Positions 1 through 10,665 of a stretch of 64,000 bases of DNA are shown here, in pieces; positions within the stretch are counted from its first letter, which is position 1, and each line of letters opens with the position of its first letter. Source of the DNA: Trichaptum fuscoviolaceum (lineage: Eukaryota; Basidiomycota; Agaricomycetes; Hymenochaetales; Trichaptaceae); the NCBI GenBank assembly GCA_910574455.1, contig CAJSYZ010000009.1:3489040-3553039 (forward strand), given 5' to 3'. The notes below the pieces were generated by a model. That model searched no databases and was not told the DNA's origin. It saw only the letters and a list, made by a program, of their open reading frames with translations. The translations under genes were made by a program, and so were the position numbers.

Positions 1-1895
1 ACGACAGCAGGTCAAGGATTGCCGTCCCGCAATCCTGCCCGGTCACGAACCCTGCCCTGCGCTCGTCCTGCCACGGTGCCCTAGCTAACCCCTTCGACAT
101 CCTGTGCCTCTCGACCTGCCCTTGTTCGTCCACAGCCTGCCCCGCCAGGAATCCCGCCTCGCCGTGAAACGCTGTCAAGCGTCCTCTCTGACAATCCCGC
201 CAAACTCCCCCCGCTCGTTTCCAGACTAGAGTCCCGCCAGGCTCCCCCGCTCAGTCCCGGTAGAAACCCCGCTCGCTTCCCGGTTGGAATCCCACTCCTT
301 TCCCCCGCACGATCCCAGTCGAAATCCCGCTCGTTTCCCGCCTCGCGTCCCGTCTCGAATCCCTGCGCAAATCCCCCGCAGGATTCCCGCCTTCGATCCC
401 GCCGCGATTCCCATCGCAACCCCAGCTAAGTTCCCGCTCTGATTCCCGAAAGATTCCCGCTACGATTCCCGGTCGAACCCTGTCTCGATTCCCGGTCGAA
501 ACCCGAACTCGATTCCCGGTCTAAACCCGAACTCGATTCCCAGTCGAAACCCGAACTCGAAACCCGGTCGAAACCCGAACCAGATTCCCTGCATGATCCC
601 GTCGCGAATCGCGCGAGTTTCCCGTTGTCCAAGGGAAACCCCTTAGCTTCCCGCTCCTCGATGCTAACCTCGTCTTGAGATAGCCCCAGGTGATTGGCCT
701 GGCCACGCACGTGCCAGCCAACTAGTCTCGCTAGTAGCGTCCTGTCCCGGCCCGCAGACCACATTCCCGCCACCCCGTGTGCGGGATTGATCTCATTGTC
801 CGCAAGGACTCGAACCCCGTCCTTAGTCGCCCTGCCCCGCGCGCGCCTCGCGATTAGGCTTCGTTACGACATCGAAGCACCGGCTTCTTCGAAGTTGGTC
901 CCTGTCGATCTCCCGCGACCCTGATCCACGCCAGAAGTTGCCTGCAACTTATCCCGAGACGATGTATGCATTACATCCGCCCCCCACGCTCGTTACCCCG
1001 CTGCCTGTGCGCCAGCTTGATACCTCGCGCACAATTACATTCCTTTAGTTCTCTTTGTTTCACTTGACCATGCTTCACGCTCGTTCCCTTAGATCTTGCC
1101 CAGATGTTCCCGCACCGAATCCCGAATCCCGGATTCACGTCACTGTATGCGCGGCCTTCGCCCGCAAGATTGTGTAACTAGTTAGTTGCGCGTTTGTGCA
1201 TGCCCGTTCCCTGTAGATTCTGCCCAGTAGATAAATACCTGTCGCCACCGTAAGGAGCACCACTTTTGTCCTCTTGTCGAGTGCTTCCTTAGGTGTGTTT
1301 CTGTCTTGTCTCTAGTGTAGTTTTACAATGCTGACTTGTCGAGTGTTCCTTAGGGAACCTCCTCCTGATACAGAAGTGTTGCCTTGAGACCCCGGTTATC
1401 CTGAGCTCTCTGCTCCCGTCCTGAGCACGCCTGCTCTCTGGCTCTCTTGTCTCTGTCTTGTCCCGGATCCCGCTCTGAGTCCTGCCCAGAATCCCGCTCT
1501 GAGATTCCCGCCAGAATCCCGCTCTGCGATTCCCGCCAAAGCCCCGAACGATTCCCGCTCTGCGATCCCCGCACGAATCCAGATTCCCGCACGAATCCAG
1601 ATTCCCGCGCGAATCCAGATTCCCGCCAGAATCCCGCTTGGCATTTCCCCGCGTCTCGACTCTGTCTCCCCGCGCCTCGACTCTGCCTTCCCAGCCTCGA
1701 CTCTGACTCCGTCCCGTCCTCGCCTTGAGCCCCCTTGCGTCTCGCCCCCGCAGCCCCGCTTCCCGCGCGACTCCGTTGGCGTTGTAGCGTCCTTAACGGT
1801 TCCCTACGCCTTCTCAGCTGCCGCGCGCTCTCCCAGGCCTTGCCCCGGAAGCCGCTAACGCACCACGGCCCCCAGGTTCCCCCCAGGTCGTAACA
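1..1895 (+). repeat. Left LTR of element 1 (3' part)
   Basis: It is the 5' LTR copy, matching 3937-5830. Differences seen: two extra bases near 852, two substitutions near 1261-1263, a missing C near 1346 and one substitution near 1549. The LTR is packed with ATTCCCG-like heptamers, including a minisatellite at about 475-590. A TATA-like GATAAATA lies near 1230. Confidence 0.88.
1230..1357 (+). promoter_or_regulatory. LTR promoter and R-region hairpin
   Basis: A TATA-like GATAAATAC is followed 20 bp on by TAAGGAGCAC and then GTGCTTCCTTAGG. The two can pair as a stem with one bulge. The GTGCTTCCTTAGG motif recurs about 60 bp later (here GTGTTCCTTAGG). The same arrangement is at 5164-5290 and 8354-8490. 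I infer the LTR promoter and the start of the transcript; the hairpin role is unknown. Confidence 0.45.
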
Positions 1896-1930
1896 TTAGG
1901 ACAAAAGTCTAAAGCTTACCGTAACCAGGA

Positions 1931-3184
1931 TTGGCAACAATCTACGTTCCTTACCCGACTCTTTTTTTTTCGGACTTCGACAAAAATCCCCGCGTCGCTA
2001 TGTCCGCGTCAGACTCCCGCTCCACGCGCTCGTCTTTCTCGAGCAATTCCCGGCCACAGTCACCTGCTGTCCAGCTCCCCCGGCTTGTCTCTGTCCCTGC
2101 CTCGCCAGCCACGTCCCGGTCAACTTCCCCAGCCTCGGTAGCACCTCGTCCCCGCTCTCGCCCTGCGTCCCATACGTCGACCCCAGAAACCCGTGAACTG
2201 CGCCGTAAACTGCGCCTCTGTTTCTACTGCGGTTCTAACGAACATTTGGTTCCCGCATGTCCGACTGCCCCGCCCCGTGCCACGATGCCCCGTCCTACGG
2301 TTCCCCGAATCCCGTCCTCGACCAAGCGCACCCTTTCTGATGCTGATAGGCATGAAAGGCGAAAACTTGGGCTCTGCTTCTACTGCGGAACAAAGGGCCA
2401 CTTGATTCGCGATTGTGCTGAAAGGCCTCCCGTGAAAAAAGCCGCTCCCCCCGCGAAGGTCGCACCCCGGAAGTCTAGCCCGAAACGCCAGTTTGCGACG
2501 ATAGGTGTCCAAGCTACGTCCTCGGATTCTGCCCCGGAAACCCGCGCCCCCGCTGCCTCAGAACCGTCTCCCGCCATGTTGAGCCGCGTTGCACAAGTCC
2601 TGACCCGAATGGTGCCCCATTGCACCCGGATAGTCCAAAACACGGATCCCGCGTTCAGCCAGTTCCTGCGTCACGAAGTTGAAAGCCTCTTACAGGGTTT
2701 GATACAAGTATGCATCTCTGACCTGCAAACGATCCCGTCAACGTCTACTGCCGCCCCGGTCCCGACTGTCACGTCCCCCGCTCCAGACGCTTCGACCCCA
2801 GCTTCTCCCGCCGTGCCTCCAGTTCCCGCACCTGTTTCCCCGGTCCCTGAACCAGTTCCCGCTTCGATCCCGACCCAGCTTGACCCCGTTGTTCCCGAAC
2901 GACTGCTTGGTGCTGCAGAAGCACAAGCAAACGCGTCCCGAACTTTGGTAGATTTCCTGCACCGAAAATCCCGTCCAGCCCCGTCCCAGTCGATCCCGGA
3001 AGGGCCCCCTGAGGCCGCCCAGCCTGAAGTCTCGTCCTCGACCCCCGCTTCGTCCCCGCCCCTGGTCCTTGCGAAACCCGACCGCCTAGGCAAACTGACT
3101 GCCTCTCCCCAGCTCGGTGGGAAAGGCACGCCTCGACGAAAGCAAAGCCGCCCGTTGGCGCGAATTTTGGTCAAAACCCGGTAG
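1931..3184 (+). CDS. Gag-like protein with two CCHC zinc knuckles
   Basis: This 417 aa ORF is the only sizeable sense ORF of element 1. Two CX2CX4HX4C knuckles are visible: CFYCGSNEHLVPAC (about residues 97-110) and CFYCGTKGHLIRDC (about 149-162), each preceded by a basic RRKL run. Such knuckles bind nucleic acid in retrotransposon Gag. Both flanks are rich in Pro, Ser and Thr, and a possible helical stretch lies near the C terminus. I see no classical capsid domain and no D-[ST]-G protease motif, so this is an unusual, reduced Gag or a knuckle-only adaptor. Codons are biased to TCCCG and CCCG, as in the LTR. The start chosen is the first ATG after the LTR, 35 bp from its end; the second in-frame Met (residue 24) is possible. 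Confidence 0.7.
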   Translation: MATIYVPYPTLFFSDFDKNPRVAMSASDSRSTRSSFSSNSRPQSPAVQLPRLVSVPASPATSRSTSPASVAPRPRSRPASHTSTPETRELRRKLRLCFYCGSNEHLVPACPTAPPRATMPRPTVPRIPSSTKRTLSDADRHERRKLGLCFYCGTKGHLIRDCAERPPVKKAAPPAKVAPRKSSPKRQFATIGVQATSSDSAPETRAPAASEPSPAMLSRVAQVLTRMVPHCTRIVQNTDPAFSQFLRHEVESLLQGLIQVCISDLQTIPSTSTAAPVPTVTSPAPDASTPASPAVPPVPAPVSPVPEPVPASIPTQLDPVVPERLLGAAEAQANASRTLVDFLHRKSRPAPSQSIPEGPPEAAQPEVSSSTPASSPPLVLAKPDRLGKLTASPQLGGKGTPRRKQSRPLARILVKTR

Positions 3185-3377
3185 ATTCCCCCGCGAATTT
3201 TTTTTTTCGGATTATGTTTAGTCCCGCATTGGTAATAATGGTTTCTCGACGGAAATCCCGAAAGACTCTGCGCCTTGGTTATGATTATGGTTATTAAGTA
3301 TTGGATAATTAGTACGGAAAGCTAAAGACTACTCTGATCCTTTGGTGCTCCGGAGTAGCACCTTTGGAGGGGGGTAA
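3185..3377 (+). promoter_or_regulatory. Element 1 3' internal spacer and polypurine tract
   Basis: No gene is seen between the Gag stop and the right LTR. The last bases, TTTGGAGGGGGGTAA at 3363-3377, form a polypurine tract, the expected primer site for plus-strand DNA synthesis. The same tract precedes the LTR of element 2 at 7861-7875. Confidence 0.65.
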
Positions 3378-5830
3378 TGTCGGGATCCCCCAGGACCCCA
3401 ACATGTCTAAGGCAATCCCGAACAGAACCCGGTATGCTGAAACCCGAAATCGCGACCTTGGCTAGATCCCGAAAGGATCCCCCGCTCTCTGATCCCAGAA
3501 GAACCTCTGCTTCGCCATGCATTCTCCTGCTAAGAGTTCCGCCCCGCTACGACCTCCTCGCCCCTGCTTGTCCTCGCCCACGTCTCCTCGTCAGTCCCCC
3601 GCCTCGTCCCCGTGTCTCGATCCATCCCTAGCCCGCCTCGTCGTTCCCCCGACTCTAGGATGATCCCCCGCTCGCTCCCCGCTCCCGTCATGCTCTGTTC
3701 CCCGCTCCAGCGAACCCCGTACCTCGCCATAGTCCCGAAGTCACTCACCATAAGCCACAGCCATAGCCATAGCCTGCCACAGCCATAGCCATAGCCATAG
3801 CTATCCCAGACCTCGTAGGTTCTCGACTATGCCCGGATACCAGATCCCGGCCTCGCGTCCACAGTCATGAAGTGCAGTTAGGAGATTGATCCACTGCGTC
3901 CAAAGCCGACCTCTGTCTGGCCTTGAGTAAGCCAACACGACAGCAGGTCAAGGATTGCCGTCCCGCAATCCTGCCCGGTCACGAACCCTGCCCTGCGCTC
4001 GTCCTGCCACGGTGCCCTAGCTAACCCCTTCGACATCCTGTGCCTCTCGACCTGCCCTTGTTCGTCCACAGCCTGCCCCGCCAGGAATCCCGCCTCGCCG
4101 TGAAACGCTGTCAAGCGTCCTCTCTGACAATCCCGCCAAACTCCCCCCGCTCGTTTCCAGACTAGAGTCCCGCCAGGCTCCCCCGCTCAGTCCCGGTAGA
4201 AACCCCGCTCGCTTCCCGGTTGGAATCCCACTCCTTTCCCCCGCACGATCCCAGTCGAAATCCCGCTCGTTTCCCGCCTCGCGTCCCGTCTCGAATCCCT
4301 GCGCAAATCCCCCGCAGGATTCCCGCCTTCGATCCCGCCGCGATTCCCATCGCAACCCCAGCTAAGTTCCCGCTCTGATTCCCGAAAGATTCCCGCTACG
4401 ATTCCCGGTCGAACCCTGTCTCGATTCCCGGTCGAAACCCGAACTCGATTCCCGGTCTAAACCCGAACTCGATTCCCAGTCGAAACCCGAACTCGAAACC
4501 CGGTCGAAACCCGAACCAGATTCCCTGCATGATCCCGTCGCGAATCGCGCGAGTTTCCCGTTGTCCAAGGGAAACCCCTTAGCTTCCCGCTCCTCGATGC
4601 TAACCTCGTCTTGAGATAGCCCCAGGTGATTGGCCTGGCCACGCACGTGCCAGCCAACTAGTCTCGCTAGTAGCGTCCTGTCCCGGCCCGCAGACCACAT
4701 TCCCGCCACCCCGTGTGCGGGATTGATCTCATTGTCCGCAAGGACTCGAACCCCGTCCTTAGTCGCCCTGCCCCGCGCGCGCCTCGCGTAGGCTTCGTTA
4801 CGACATCGAAGCACCGGCTTCTTCGAAGTTGGTCCCTGTCGATCTCCCGCGACCCTGATCCACGCCAGAAGTTGCCTGCAACTTATCCCGAGACGATGTA
4901 TGCATTACATCCGCCCCCCACGCTCGTTACCCCGCTGCCTGTGCGCCAGCTTGATACCTCGCGCACAATTACATTCCTTTAGTTCTCTTTGTTTCACTTG
5001 ACCATGCTTCACGCTCGTTCCCTTAGATCTTGCCCAGATGTTCCCGCACCGAATCCCGAATCCCGGATTCACGTCACTGTATGCGCGGCCTTCGCCCGCA
5101 AGATTGTGTAACTAGTTAGTTGCGCGTTTGTGCATGCCCGTTCCCTGTAGATTCTGCCCAGTAGATAAATACCTGTCGCCACCGTAAGGAGCACTCCTTT
5201 TGTCCTCTTGTCGAGTGCTTCCTTAGGTGTGTTTCTGTCTTGTCTCTAGTGTAGTTTTACAATGCTGACTTGTCGAGTGCTTCCTTAGGGAACCTCCTCC
5301 TGATACAGAAGTGTTGCCTTGAGACCCCGGTTATCCTGAGCTCTCTGCTCCCGTCCTGAGCACGCCTGCTCTCTGGCTCTCTTGTCTCTGTCTTGTCCCG
5401 GATCCCGCTCTGAGTCCTGCCCAGAATCCCGCTCTGAGATTCCCGCCAGAATCCCGCTCTGCGATTCCCGCCAAAGCCCCAAACGATTCCCGCTCTGCGA
5501 TCCCCGCACGAATCCAGATTCCCGCACGAATCCAGATTCCCGCGCGAATCCAGATTCCCGCCAGAATCCCGCTTGGCATTTCCCCGCGTCTCGACTCTGT
5601 CTCCCCGCGCCTCGACTCTGCCTTCCCAGCCTCGACTCTGACTCCGTCCCGTCCTCGCCTTGAGCCCCCTTGCGTCTCGCCCCCGCAGCCCCGCTTCCCG
5701 CGCGACTCCGTTGGCGTTGTAGCGTCCTTAACGGTTCCCTACGCCTTCTCAGCTGCCGCGCGCTCTCCCAGGCCTTGCCCCGGAAGCCGCTAACGCACCA
5801 CGGCCCCCAGGTTCCCCCCAGGTCGTAACA
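3378..5830 (+). repeat. Right LTR of element 1 (complete, 2,453 bp)
   Basis: It starts TGTCGGGATCC and ends GTAACA, next to pol of element 2. It contains a CCATAG hexamer repeat at 3757-3802, a minisatellite of CGATTCCCGGTCGAAACCCG-like units at about 4415-4525, and the GATAAATAC plus hairpin segment at 5164-5290. Antisense ORFs run through it (for example 4362-4814) but differ in frame between the two LTRs and look non-coding. Confidence 0.88.
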
Positions 5831-5841
5831 CCCCCGTCCTG

Positions 5842-8023
5842 ATGATGCCAGACATGTCGCGACAATTCATCGTGGAATGCGACGCCTCTGATTTCGCGAC
5901 CGGCGCGGTCTTGTCCCAGGAAGGCGACGACGGGCTGATACATCCGGTCGCCTTTTTCTCGAAATCCCTCAACGATGCGGAACGCAACTACGAGATTTAC
6001 GACAAGGAGCTACTCGCGATTATTAGAGCTCTTGACGAGTGGCGACATTATCTCGAAGGTGCGAGTCATAAACTCGATATCGTGTCTGACCACAAGAATC
6101 TGCTATATTTCTCTGAATCCCGAACGCTGACGCGACGCCAAGCCCGGTGGAGTCTGTTCCTCACCCGCTTCGACTTTACGATTCGCCATCGCCCAGGACG
6201 ACTCGGGGGCAAACCCGACGCCATGTCACGACGCGTCGATCTTCAACCAGAAGGCGAAGACAACACGGGACGGACCCTCTTGACCCCCGAAATGTTTCGA
6301 CTAAAGGCAATTCGTCGGGGAATGACGCAGGTACACGGGGATCAGGCCCTCCTACGACGCATTCGTAAGTCAGATCAGTATGAAGACGAACTGGTGGACG
6401 CGATCGAGCTGGTCAAGTCCAAGGCGCCTCGAGTCCTGACCAAGGAACTTGAGGACTGGAGCACCGAGGAAGGCCTCATCCTGTACCAGGGTAAGGTTTA
6501 CGTCCCGAAAGACGAGACCATTCGCCGGGATGTGGTGAAGACTTACCACGACAGTCTCCCTGCCGGACATCCTGGACGTTGGAAAACGTTTGAGATGGTA
6601 AGCCGCAACTACTGGTGGCCCGGGATGTCTAACTTCGTAGAACGATACGTTTCGGGATGCGATACCTGTGCACGCACGAAAAACCGATCCCAACGCCCGG
6701 TAGGACTCCTGCAACCGAACGAAATCCCGCAGGGCCCCTGGCAGGCGATTTCGTGCGATTTCATCACCCAGCTCCCCCGATCTGAGGATTACGACGCAAT
6801 TTTCGTGGTGGTCGACCGTCTCACCAAGCAAGCGCATTTTATCCCGACCACGTCTGACATTGATGCACCGGAAACTGCGGAACTATTCCTGCAGCACGTC
6901 TGGAAGCTGCACGGAACCCCCCGCCAGATCATATCCGACCGAGGACCACAGTTTGTTGCGCAGTTCATGAAAGCCCTTTTTTCCCGACTCGGTATCAAGG
7001 GTACCACGTCGACTGCGTATCACCCGCAGACGGATGGGCAAACCGAAAGGGTAAACCAAGAGCTGGAACAATATTTACGGGCTTTCATAGATACACGACA
7101 AGAAAACTGGGCCGGATTACTCCCAATGGCAGAATTCGCGCACAACACAAAAGCGCACGCGGCAACACGACAATCCCCGTTCGCGCTTGTCTACGGCTAC
7201 AATCCCGAATTCACGATTGCCCCGAGCGACGGCCTGTCCACGGTCCCCCGCCGCGGACGCACGACTACAGGAGCTTCAGCAGGCACAGGAAGAGGCAAGA
7301 GCGGCTTTGGAGGTTGCGGCAGAGCGCATGAAGCAGCACTACGATCAGGCCAGGAACGAGGCCCCGCAGTACGCAGTCGGGGATAAAGTATGGCTCGAGG
7401 CGACGAACGTTCGGCGACCGGGAGCGCGCAAATTATTACCGAAACGACTAGGGCCGTATAAAGTGAAGGCAAAGCTAAGTGACCTCACCTACGAACTCGA
7501 ACCCCCGTCGCTGAAGATTCATCCCGTATTTCACGTATCGCTGCTCTCGCCATACCACGAAGACGACATTCCCGGTCGAACGCAACCCCCGCCGCCCCCA
7601 GTCGAAGTAGAAGGAGATCTGGAGTACGAGGTGGAAGAGGTTCTGGATGCTAGACGGTTTAGACGGAGATTTGAATATTTGGTACGATGGAAGGGATATT
7701 CGAGCACGGAAGATACATGGATTCCCGCAAAGGATATGGGTAATGCAAAGGCTAAAATTCGCAGTTTCTATCGAAAACACCCGGACGCCCCTCGAGAAGT
7801 CAACGCTATCGAGCTCTGTGACCTGAGCAAGATTCAAGCTTGGCGCCCCGGAGTTGCGCCTTTGGAGGGGGGTAATGTCGAGATCCCGGGCTCCTTTTCC
7901 CATTTCCCGCACTTTCCCGCCAAGGATCCCGACATGAGCAGACAAACCCGCGGGGAGAATCCCGCCATTGGATTCCCCGCGCGAAACCTCATTCCCGAAT
8001 CGCACGATCCCATGCTCACGTGA
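5842..8023 (+). pseudogene. Truncated, frameshifted pol: RNase H, integrase, chromodomain
   Basis: The frame opens straight out of LTR sequence in the RT/RNase H connection. RNase H shows the ECDASDFATGAVLSQ block (about 5875), DKELLAI (about 6001) and SDHKNL (about 6088). The integrase shows an HHCC zinc site (6547-6670) and intact catalytic Asp at 6757, Asp at 6937 and Glu at 7045. A run of five C at 7245-7249 shifts the frame: the integrase ORF ends at 7386 while the C-terminal part continues in another frame (7187-8023). That part has the GPYKV..L.YELEPP core and a chromodomain (about 7622-7790, YLVRWKGYSSTEDTWIP). The frame reads through the polypurine tract into the LTR to stop at 8023. 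It lacks reverse transcriptase here and is not functional as it stands. Confidence 0.88.
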
Positions 8024-8693
8024 CTTATCCCGCACCAACGTCCCGGCAACCATGCACGCATACGCACACTCATTTACGACGACCCGCCACGGCACACGTA
8101 CATTCACTTATCAACATACGCTCATTAATCCGTTAGTACCTCAAGGTGACGACCTGCAACAGTCTGGCATACCTAGTCTGGCTAGTCGCGGCCCCGGACC
8201 GGACGCTGACGTCCACGGACAGGCCGTAGCCATCTGGAGAGACGGGATAGACATGCCTAGCAGTGCGGTCGTAGCATGTATCGTTTGTAGTAGATAGGTG
8301 CGCATTGCGCAAGGACACTTAGCGTAGATTAACTATACAGTCTTTACGAAGTAGATAAATAGCTGTAGGCATCGTAAGGAGCACCCCACTTTTGACCTCT
8401 TGTGGAGTGCTTCCTTAGGTGCGATCTCTCTCTTTTCTCCTGTGTAGTTAGTTGCGCAATACTTACTTGTGGAGTGCTTCCTTAGGGATCCGCTTACTTG
8501 ACGTTCAAAGCAGTGAAGAGTCCTAGCTGGCCTTGAGAATCCCGCGACGCGCCTGGATAGAATCCCGCGCGTTTCCCGCCTGAATTCCCACGCTCGTTCC
8601 CAGTCGCGAATCCAGATTCCCGAACGCGGGTTCTTGTCGCGAATTCCAGTTTCCCGAAACTGTTTCCCGCTACAATTCCCGACGGTCGTAACA
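7876..8693 (+). repeat. LTR of element 2 (818 bp)
   Basis: It starts TGTCGAGATCC and ends GTCGTAACA. Ends, polypurine tract, TATA-like GATAAAT (8354) and the TAAGGAGCAC/GTGCTTCCTTA hairpin arms (8375-8417) resemble element 1, but the middle is shorter and different. The two elements therefore belong to related yet distinct families. Confidence 0.85.
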
Positions 8694-10239
8694 CCTGGAC
8701 CCCACATCTGGGTCAAGTGGGCGAAGTTTGAGGAGGGGCGAATCGAGCGTAGGCTCGTGAGGTGTTCCAGATGGCACTGGAGTTCTTTGGTGATGATGCG
8801 GAACAAATCGAGAAGGATGGAAACACAATTGAAGGAGTACGACTGAGCTAGGGTAATCTACAAGGTACGCACTCCCCCAGACGTATGTGCTTCTAGGTTT
8901 TAAACCCCCCTTAGTTCGCGCTGGACAGACTACCTCGCTCCAAGTCCCAGGCACTCTATGCTGCCTACACAAAGTTTGAAAAGCAACATGGAACTCGGAA
9001 CACCCTTGAAACCACTGTTCTGGGGAAAAGGAGGATCCAATATGAGGAAGAACTTGCGCACGACGGTCGAAATTACGACGTATGGTTTGACTATGCTCGC
9101 TTGGAAGAAGACTCACTGAGGTCACTTCGGGAGGAAGACGCGTCTGAGGACAAGATTGAAAGCGCGATATACCGGGTTCGTGAAGTCTACGAGCGAGCTG
9201 TTGCGCAAATACGCCCTGGTGACTTGAAGCGTCACTGGAGACAATACATCTTTCTGTGGCTAGACTACGCATTGTTTGAAGAAGTGGATACCAAAGTCCA
9301 GTGTTTCTTTCATGTCTCTTTTTCAAGTGCTAACAACCGCCCACGCAGGATTATGATTGGACACGGCGAGTATACCGAACAGCGTTACAAGTGGTCCCCC
9401 ACAAGCAATTCACGTTTGCGAAGCTGTGGCTCATGTTTGCGAACTTTCGGCGACTTGATCTACCCGCAGCACGCAAATTGCTCGGTGCTGCAATCGGCAT
9501 GTGTCCTAAGGAAAAGCTCTTTAAAGGCTATATCCTACTTGAGCTCGACGTAACTACAATTGCTCTTATCATTTGCATGGTTTACTGACTTTGTCTTTCA
9601 GCTTCGAGAGTTTGACCGTGTGCGGACGCTCATTATAGAGTACATCGAATACGATTCAACGAACTCCTTGGCCTGGATCCAAGTCGCCCAGATCGAGGCG
9701 GCGCTCGCGGACTACTCACAAGCGCGAGCCATATTCGAACTCGGCACATCGCAGCAGCCGCTGTCGTACCCCGAAAACCTCTGGAAGGCGTACATTGACT
9801 TCGAGTTTGAGCAGGGCGAGCGACAGCGTACGAGGGATCTGTGTGAGCGCCTGGTGCACTTGAGTGGCTACGTCAAGGTCTGGCGCGCGTACGCAGAACT
9901 TGAAGCAAGCCCGATTCCTAACAATCAGGCCTCGAGGGAGGACAAGGACAATGAGGACGAGGCCGAGGAGAAGATGGTGGAGGGCGATTTGAACCTGGCT
10001 CGCCAGGTGATCGAGGGGTCATACAAGGATCTGAAGAACAGGGGCCTTAAAGAAGAGGTATGTGCCCGCTTATTTGACATTCTTGAAGGTGGCTGATTTG
10101 TGTGCAGCGCGTTGTTCTGCTAGAGGCATGGAGAGACTTCGAGCAGAAGAACGGAACACCTGCCGATGTCTCGAAGGTTCAGGTCATTGTCAGCCGCAAG
10201 TGGGGGACGGTCGACAAGCGGGAGCCTCGAGCTGTGTGA
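8694..10239 (+). pseudogene. CLF1: Decayed CLF1 (crooked-neck) pre-mRNA splicing factor, 5' end removed by element 2
   Basis: CLF1 is the HAT-repeat scaffold of the Prp19/NTC spliceosome complex. Its HAT repeats are recognisable across exons at 8694-8864, 8915-9295, 9349-9549, 9602-10057 and 10108-10239, with GT..AG introns between. Landmarks are [60 protein letters not shown] and LLEAWRDFEQKNGTP. Damage is clear: the 5' part is cut off by the retrotransposon, the frame is lost just after RIER (about 8753-8760), and the codon expected to be CGA in KEYD-R-ARVIYK is TGA (8844-8846). A few residues are missing after LMFANF, and the C terminus diverges and ends early. CLF1 is essential in yeast, so an intact copy should exist elsewhere in the genome. 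Confidence 0.88.
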
Positions 10240-10665
10240 GGAACGTTCACTGCTTTGCCTCCTTATTTGTTTGGTACCGACTTTCCTTTGATTCCTTCAC
10301 ATGATGAACCATTTTGATCATGTGTATTTTATCTTATTATATCACTTATAATTGTACTTACTTTGTCCTTATGACTTCCTTATACACTGATTTAAATAAT
10401 CTGAATGTCTGATTGCTGAAGCACTGAGAGCACTGAGAGCACTGATTTAAGTTGACAACACTGATTTCAGTAAAGCCCTTCCTGAATAATGAAACCACAT
10501 GCCTGAAATCAGTAAATCAGTAACATTTTACTTTCCAGGGCTTCCGGAAATATCAGACCGTTTAAGTAACTTTAAGAAGCCGTAAGCGAAAAAGAAGATT
10601 CCCTGATGTGCGAGAACTTGGTATGGCGGAGATTTTCCCAATGTCCTTTAACACTCTCCCAACAG
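10240..10665. other. Non-coding spacer
   Basis: It is AT-rich with short repeats of GCACTGAGA and CACTGATTT around 10420-10520. I see no supported gene. Confidence 0.5.

Larger units (their letters stand above)
1..5830 (+). mobile_element. LTR retrotransposon with Gag-like ORF only (element 1, left end cut by window)
   Basis: Two near-identical long direct repeats (1-1895 and 3937-5830) flank a 1.48 kb internal region. The repeats end in the same TAACA, and the right repeat starts TGTCGGG directly after a purine-rich tract, so they are LTRs with TG..CA ends. The right LTR is 2,453 bp; about 560 bp of the left LTR lies outside the window. The interior carries one zinc-knuckle ORF and no protease, reverse transcriptase or integrase. 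This matches the published idea of non-autonomous TR-GAG elements, which need pol from a partner. Over 1.9 kb I find only about three substitutions and two small indels between the LTRs, so insertion is recent. The element interrupts pol of element 2. Confidence 0.85.
5831..8693 (+). mobile_element. Ty3/gypsy chromovirus element 2 (3' half)
   Basis: The piece contains the end of pol from the RNase H domain onward, a polypurine tract and a complete 818 bp LTR. Its 5' half, with gag, protease and most of reverse transcriptase, should lie left of the window because element 1 has inserted between the reverse transcriptase and RNase H parts. The terminal chromodomain marks the chromovirus branch, whose chromodomain targets integration to chromatin. 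The right LTR abuts CLF1 coding sequence, so this element landed inside that gene. The target-site duplication should be the bases after 8693 (CCTGG), to be matched upstream of the window. Confidence 0.87.

Noticed and set aside
790..830. tRNA-like T-arm (GGGTTCGAGTCC on the minus strand) in the LTR, repeated at about 4735
   Set aside because: No matching acceptor, D or anticodon stems could be built around it.
2671..3174. Antisense ORF opposite the Gag-like gene
   Set aside because: It is a shadow of the Pro/Ser-rich sense frame, Gly/Ala/Thr-rich with no domain.
4362..4814. Long antisense ORF inside the LTR, with parallels in the left LTR
   Set aside because: The two LTR copies differ by a 2 bp indel that breaks the frame in the left copy, and the protein is made of minisatellite repeats.
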